Assembly (NCBI RefSeq): GCF_039543525.1
Contig: NZ_BAABJX010000032.1
Coordinates: 124,001 to 188,000 of the forward strand
DNA length: 64,000 nt
Direction of reading: 5' to 3'
Origin: Algivirga pacifica
Lineage (GTDB): Bacteria > Bacteroidota > Bacteroidia > Cytophagales > Flammeovirgaceae
Shown: piece after piece, positions 60,501-64,000 of the stretch
Position numbering within the stretch: the stretch's first letter is position 1
How the letters are laid out: each line of letters opens with the position of its first letter
Made by a program: the position numbers and the translations under genes
The notes under the pieces: model-generated
Told to the model about the DNA's origin: nothing
What the model saw: only the letters and a program-made list of their open reading frames with translations
The model's database searches: none

Positions 60501-62233
60501 GTACCTTGCATTTGCTGTAGCTGCTCAAAGTGCACTTGCTTTTTACCTTTCAGTATACTATTCATCTCACAAGGACGATGAATAGCATTGTACCACTTTC
60601 TCCAAAAGCGAGTACTATACACTGATGTATAACGAGAAACAAACGCATCTTCATGCCCCTCAATCCCCTCACCTATTCCATAAAAAACAATTAGTAACCG
60701 CTGGTCTTTCAATGTCTTCATAGGAAAGGTCAGTTGCTTACGGTGAACGCGATTACCGTGCTTAAACACCAACTCAAAACTACCTGAATAAGGAACATGA
60801 ATGGAAAAATCTCCCGATCCATCAGAATATGCCACTCCTACTTTTTGTCCGGTTAATTGGTCAGTAATTTGTATAGAAGCATCAGCCAAGCCTTCTGGCA
60901 TTCCTTGAGCAGACACCTGCCAAATTACCGTTCCCTCTACCGTATAGCTCACCTCAGGATTTAGGGACAATTGATATATATCCCTATTCTTCTCCTCTGC
61001 TCGATCAGAACTAAGGTAACCAACCTGTTTGTTGGCATCCCATACCCAATGGGTATCATCATACATGGAATTGGCCGGATGCCCCATGGGCTTCACCTCC
61101 AATAAGTGTCCTTGATCAAATACTCCTTTATGGACATCAAAGCCCCCTAAGCCAGGTAATCCATTGGAAGAGAAATAAAAGGTATAATCCGATGCGAGAT
61201 AAGGGGTAACCTCATCTCCAGCGGTATTTACCTCCTTGCCCATGGCAATCACACGCTCCCATCTCCCTTCTTTTTGTTGTATATAATATAGGTCCATTCC
61301 TCCCATTCCTTTAGGTTGGTTGGAGGAAAAAAACAAGTAAGTTTGATCAGGACTCCAAACAGGGTTCTGATAATCATAGCCTTCCTGACAAAATGCTAGT
61401 CTTCCTTTATCCTTCCATTTTCCGTTGCTAAAAGTAGCCAAGTGCAAGGCTGTATGACCATCCTTCTGTCTATGGGTATAAATGGCTTTCGTATGGTGAT
61501 CAAAAAAGGCCGCTTCTGTGGTCTGTAAAGTTGTAAATATTTCCTCTCTTTTCAACGGCTCCACGATATTCTGCTGCTCTCCAGTCGCCAAGAATCTCCT
61601 GTGCCACAAATGTCCATCCCACTGTTCCTTCATCCCTGTGACCGATGGTCTATTAGAGGTAAAAGAAAGACTGCTATCCTGCAACAAAGGTGCATATTCG
61701 TCAAAAGAAGTATTAAAGGATAGTGATTTCACCTGATAAGGTTCTAACGAGTCATGTAACTTTTCATCGTGCTCCAAGGAAAGTAAGCGGTAAGCATATA
61801 GCTGTTTATGCTCTGACTTCTCTTGCCCCAAACGATATTGGTATGCTGCTTCCTGCTTATACCCTTCTCTCCTCAACAGATCACCATAAGCCAGGCGATG
61901 CTGTTCGCTCATCCCCATATTATTCTCCAGCTTCTTGTACCAGGATAAGTTCTCTGTGGAGTTTCCGAGCACATGATAACATGTTATAATTTGCCTGATC
62001 AATAAAGGGTTATTCATATCCGTAAGGAAAGCCTCCTCCATAATGGTTAAAGCCTCTTCATAACGCCCTTGCTCCATCAGTTTTTCCCCTACAAGTACTG
62101 GGCTCTTCCCTACATCCCAGATACTTCTTTGTCCCAGAAGACTTCCATGAAAGAGCAAGAGAAGAGCGGATAGTAACCATACTTTCCCAACCCATACATT
62201 TAGCTTAAACCTTCCCATTCTTCTATGATTCAT
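57599..62233 (-). CDS. Giant PorE-like envelope protein: TPR and PD40 propeller (twice), carboxypeptidase-like domains, OmpA domain, SPOR-like end
   Basis: A signal (about 15-35, no lipobox) precedes: TPR about 45-150; PD40/WD40-type propeller about 165-400 (YLFFSSNQPKGMGGMDLYY); carboxypeptidase-regulatory fold about 428-510; second TPR about 555-690; second propeller about 700-950 (LYFISDMPGGYGGTDIYRS); further sandwich domains about 958-1060 and 1088-1180; OmpA about 1180-1310 (VEIASHTDARGSATYN, NRRTEVRLIG); another sandwich about 1340-1420; and a SPOR-like end from about 1468 (GYAIQVGSYRRHESVDF). PorE of the type IX secretion system has one TPR-propeller-sandwich-OmpA set; here the first part is doubled. 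Next to PorP/SprF and a type B sorting-domain protein, it should anchor a secretion or motility complex to peptidoglycan. Confidence 0.9.
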   Translation of the reverse strand: MNHRRMGRFKLNVWVGKVWLLSALLLLFHGSLLGQRSIWDVGKSPVLVGEKLMEQGRYEEALTIMEEAFLTDMNNPLLIRQIITCYHVLGNSTENLSWYKKLENNMGMSEQHRLAYGDLLRREGYKQEAAYQYRLGQEKSEHKQLYAYRLLSLEHDEKLHDSLEPYQVKSLSFNTSFDEYAPLLQDSSLSFTSNRPSVTGMKEQWDGHLWHRRFLATGEQQNIVEPLKREEIFTTLQTTEAAFFDHHTKAIYTHRQKDGHTALHLATFSNGKWKDKGRLAFCQEGYDYQNPVWSPDQTYLFFSSNQPKGMGGMDLYYIQQKEGRWERVIAMGKEVNTAGDEVTPYLASDYTFYFSSNGLPGLGGFDVHKGVFDQGHLLEVKPMGHPANSMYDDTHWVWDANKQVGYLSSDRAEEKNRDIYQLSLNPEVSYTVEGTVIWQVSAQGMPEGLADASIQITDQLTGQKVGVAYSDGSGDFSIHVPYSGSFELVFKHGNRVHRKQLTFPMKTLKDQRLLIVFYGIGEGIEGHEDAFVSRYTSVYSTRFWRKWYNAIHRPCEMNSILKGKKQVHFEQLQQMQGTDRQAQAYFHQKDFEKAFQTYWFLINNNPENTQYREQAAQALFYINRPYEALFLLNSLLCEGYALKETTYKLLAEVMIQTGRYSYAKKYYRKYLNAKADPKVSRILEGLDQLGMYLKDSTIYHVTPVSVNTDANEYGAVFTEEGVSFLSDRKGKKQRAFTHLFHSKKSEDYKDFQQTYKVKGDLNSRIFEGPHTYFPGGDRMLITRNKKKGRKKRNLGIEELQKKGDRWVSKGKFILDQKGYQVGHPSLNQTGDTLYFISDMPGGYGGTDIYRSTYNKGLWSTPENMGEEVNTSGNEVFPFIADSLFYFSSDGHKGLGGLDIFRAEVVNGAFTNTTNMGFPVNSHKDDFGLVLDSTSVFGYFSSNRRAKGDDDIYHLQIYKTFSYVISGTVVLHDRNPKNDQALRKEGVQVSLIDVATEDTVSKSVSDIDGRFWLRAPYAGDFNLLAEDEELGAFPMMVEIPMYRNFYEDYSIAFMETDQAYFREDVWLEQKKDISKEYLRQKLYEKENKLPCFSYAGRVLDAETNEAVTDAMVLAYDINTGIIYKEVTDEEGYYGFCLDANSKYTFKIMKYGYLTGCYLDETAELPALDPAPPVLLERLPINGELLFSENFYYSVNSSDITPEIETGLNEVVKLLKENPTLKVEIASHTDARGSATYNTLLSSVRAKKISLYLIEHGIAIDRVISNGYGESEILNHCEDGVLCSDEEHGFNRRTEVRLIGMVDAVQDQGFYQEIFDYAIDQSGCLPVNVSDKEQLVVYIGQAQGDDLLFLSGVKVRAVDALTGEVFTVTSLPNGYFRMKLRAGAEYMIQSFKEGYWPVAEEVQVPIAKGVYIANPTVMKRTQIALAEMSFLGLTEYTVPEGANSDWITQGEMRSQLQEEIPEVYLPDYRSGYAIQVGSYRRHESVDFESLKGLGKVCRHLSKVDQLHRYFLMRFDTQEEVEKALRKVRAKGIKDAFIYPLKAGLEF

Positions 62234-62259
62234 TAATTCTAATTATACCATTAAGCATT

Positions 62260-62345
62260 CGCTGTCTTTGTTGAGGCCACTTACGTGGCTGGTTGAGTAG
62301 CATTACGTGCTGTTGAGCTTCACCTTCGGTGAGTTGAGCATTATA
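62260..62345. repeat. GTTGA-family dispersed repeat, copy F
   Basis: GTTGAG words separate three mini-hairpins: GCCAC-TTAC-GTGGC (62276-62289), AGCA-TTACG-TGCT (62299-62311) and CACC-TTC-GGTG (62321-62331). It is the clearest example of the word-hairpin-word layout. It lies between the PorE-like and PorP/SprF genes. Confidence 0.85.
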
Positions 62346-62402
62346 TTGCGACTACATTGTTTTCCGTACTCCACCCTACCTGCCATGTGCTAAAGTGTCG
62401 CC

Positions 62403-63329
62403 CTATCGATAGAACGAGCGGGGCGAAACACGCTCTTTCCCGATGGCCCCTAACTGAAACTGTAGCATTAACTCATGTGCTACTCCATTCAACGATGTTC
62501 TTTGACCTACAGGCAATTCAAATAGGTACCCCAGCTTCCATTTTCTTGATAGCTGAACTTGGGAAAGTCCTCCTATTGTACTTCCCCATTTATAGGTAAT
62601 CCCCAAGCCCAAGACATCTTTATAAAAAGCGAGCAAGGAATAATCCATCTCAACAGCTGCTCCCTTGGGGAAGTTTAGCATGACAGAAGGCTTCAAGTGC
62701 AACCAAGTAGCATACCACCAATCATATAAGGCTGTTACTCTCACTCCAGCCTGTTCAAATACTCGAGAGTTCAGTATCCCTCTGTATTCCATCAACCTAG
62801 GAATTGACACCCCCAACTGCATCCCTTTACCGGAAAGGTATATTCCCGTTCCTACCTGTGGCCTCCACCCCTCATAGTACGTATCCTGATAGACGGGGTC
62901 ATTGGTATGCTGTATATTTAGCCTTTCATAATTCACCGAATAATGATTTCCTCCCAGTAATAAGCCTGCCGAAATATCCCAAGTCTTATTCAAACTCAGG
63001 TGGTAGGACACCATCCCTTGAAAAGACATTCTTTGATGTACATTAATCTCTTGCATATGCAATGCCATCCCTAAACCTATACGGTGATAAGGCAACCCAG
63101 CGTCAGCCAATAGTCCTATATTCTTAGGTGCTTTGGCATCCCCCTGCATACCCAACCAACTCATACGGTTCACAGAAGTAATATTAAGACTTCCTTCCGT
63201 TCCTGCATAAGCGGGGTTTACGATCAATGGGGTAAACATATACTGTCCCGTAGGCAATCCTACCTGAGCCTTTACTACTATAGGGAGCAGTAAAAGAAAC
63301 CCCAATAGCAGTTTGAAACTTATTTTCAT
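62403..63329 (-). CDS. PorP/SprF-family type IX secretion membrane protein
   Basis: After a signal (LLLGFLLLLPIVVKA then Q) the family opening PTGQYMFTPLIVNPAYAG is present, followed by an outer-membrane beta-barrel pattern (GLGMALHMQEINVHQRM, FQGMVSYHLSLNKTWDISAG, LGLGITYKWGSTIGG) to residue 308. PorP/SprF paralogues are needed to secrete or attach partner proteins carrying type B C-terminal sorting domains, and the upstream gene encodes such a partner. Order and strand fit a single transcript with the PorE-like gene downstream. Confidence 0.94.
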   Translation of the reverse strand: MKISFKLLLGFLLLLPIVVKAQVGLPTGQYMFTPLIVNPAYAGTEGSLNITSVNRMSWLGMQGDAKAPKNIGLLADAGLPYHRIGLGMALHMQEINVHQRMSFQGMVSYHLSLNKTWDISAGLLLGGNHYSVNYERLNIQHTNDPVYQDTYYEGWRPQVGTGIYLSGKGMQLGVSIPRLMEYRGILNSRVFEQAGVRVTALYDWWYATWLHLKPSVMLNFPKGAAVEMDYSLLAFYKDVLGLGITYKWGSTIGGLSQVQLSRKWKLGYLFELPVGQRTSLNGVAHELMLQFQLGAIGKERVSPRSFYR

Positions 63330-63341
63330 GTCTCACATTTT

Positions 63342-63404
63342 TGTTTATCGCTTATCGTTTGTTGCTTACCATTTTTAATCGATAAGCAATAAACAATAAG
63401 CGGT
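63342..63404. repeat. Word-iterated inverted repeat (TTATCG word)
   Basis: The left arm TTGTTTATCGCTTATCGTTT then GTTGCTTACC faces AATCGATAAGCAATAAACAA then TAAGCGGTA. It fills the gap between the sorting-domain gene and PorP/SprF, so it lies within the likely operon. Confidence 0.75.
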
Positions 63405-63446
63405 ATATACCTAGTCAGCTACAGCTTAACCAAAAGCCTTTTCACT

Positions 63447-64000
63447 CTATAATCTCACTTCCAAAAATCCTCTTAGATTGACTGGCTGCCCATTTTCTGC
63501 CGTAAACTCAATCACATAAATGTAAGTGCCCTGAACCACTTCCCGCTTATAGGTTCCGTGCCAGCATTTATCGTGATTATTATACCCTTTTTCCTCATAT
63601 AGAAGCATCCCTTGGGTATTATAAACCTTCACCACATTATCAGGGTATCGCTCGATTCCTTGAATGATCCAGCGATCATTCTGTCCATCCTGATTAGGAG
63701 ATAATGCATTGTAGACGTTAAGTAACTGTCCTTCTTCCAATGCCAGTGACACTTGTACCTGAATATTCACCGTATCACATTTCCCTTTTTCTTCCTCACA
63801 AACTAACAGTTGAATACTATCCCTTCCATAGAAGGTATCCTCTGGTCGATAAGTAATACATACCTCCTCTTGGTCTACCGTTACCGTTCCATGATCTGCC
63901 TCATTAATTAATTCTTCAATGACTAGAAAGTCTCCATCAGCATCTACCTGATCCAAGCAAATTTCCACCTCAGACTCACCGACATCCAAATCAACCGAGA
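63447..64000 (-). CDS. Protein with type B (gliding-motility-associated, CHU_C) T9SS C-terminal sorting domain, 5' end outside window
   Basis: The frame is open past base 64000, so only the last 183 residues are seen. The final ~90 residues match the type B sorting domain: NALSPNQDGQNDRWIIQGIE, VVKVYNTQGMLLYEEKGYNN, KCWHGTY and VQGTYIYVIEFTAENG. The preceding part looks like a cadherin/Ig-type adhesin repeat (DGDFLVIEELINEADHGTVT, VCITYRPEDTFYGRDSIQLL), typical of large surface proteins. It should be exported by the type IX system, with the adjacent PorP/SprF as its partner. Confidence 0.93.
   Translation of the reverse strand, partial: SVDLDVGESEVEICLDQVDADGDFLVIEELINEADHGTVTVDQEEVCITYRPEDTFYGRDSIQLLVCEEEKGKCDTVNIQVQVSLALEEGQLLNVYNALSPNQDGQNDRWIIQGIERYPDNVVKVYNTQGMLLYEEKGYNNHDKCWHGTYKREVVQGTYIYVIEFTAENGQPVNLRGFLEVRL

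Noticed and set aside
1..64000. tRNA, rRNA, riboswitch or transposase genes
   Set aside because: I looked for T-loop-like GTTCGA motifs, conserved rRNA segments, known riboswitch cores and DDE/Y1 transposase motifs and found none that could be supported.

Overview
The window looks like chromosomal DNA of a low-to-moderate GC Bacteroidota, most likely a gliding or marine Cytophagales-type bacterium; the genus cannot be named from sequence alone. The evidence is a type IX secretion C-terminal sorting domain (type B), a PorP/SprF protein, two SpoIIE-type phosphatases with periplasmic sensor halves, a fused ResB-CcsA cytochrome c assembly protein beside nrfHA, few Shine-Dalgarno sequences, and several matches to the Bacteroidota -7 promoter element TAnnTTTG. 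I saw no tRNA, rRNA, CRISPR array, prophage or transposase gene.

Layout. 0-5.5 kb: the 3' end of a DEAD-box helicase, two envelope lipoproteins (SPOR-like; HEAT repeats plus cyclophilin) and dinB. 5.5-12.2 kb, minus strand: a complete six-gene ebo cluster (eboA-F), the strongest candidate for a specialised metabolite-handling system here. 12.3-19.3 kb, minus strand: an OmpA lipoprotein, a TPR protein, then ccsBA, nrfA and nrfH, a unit for nitrite ammonification and the cytochrome assembly it needs. 19.6-23 kb: a Cys-rich unknown, an MBL hydrolase, a small outer-membrane-like protein and a DUF1254/DUF1214 lipoprotein. 23.8-27.5 kb: purL. 27.7-29.7 kb: a metallophosphoesterase lipoprotein and small unknowns. 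30-37.4 kb, minus strand: a TPR-SpoIIE phosphatase, lpxK, sucC and topA. 38.5-46.8 kb, plus strand: gltA, a run of secreted unknowns ending in a large leucine-rich-repeat protein, hisI and a SelW-like redox protein. 46.9-48.6 kb: a ferredoxin and an acyl-CoA reductase, divergently transcribed. 48.7-54.5 kb: a LolA-like/TPR protein, a small membrane protein, fabI, ruvC and an orphan ABC-3 metal permease. 55-64 kb, minus strand: a second SpoIIE phosphatase and a type IX secretion module (type B sorting-domain protein, PorP/SprF, 1544-residue PorE/OmpA-like protein).

The least explained structure is between genes. Three kinds of repeat recur: (1) short hairpins with a conserved loop core but freely varying self-complementary stems, set out as mirrored pairs (22.9-23.7 kb and 51.6-51.9 kb, the latter beside a perfect 56-bp palindrome); (2) a GTTGA-word family carrying mini-hairpins such as GAGCTTCGCTC or CACCTTCGGTG, seen six times; (3) inverted repeats whose arms are iterations of a 5-8 base word, with a different word at each site. 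All positions and stems were read by eye. Functional calls rest on recognised motifs and gene order, without database searches.
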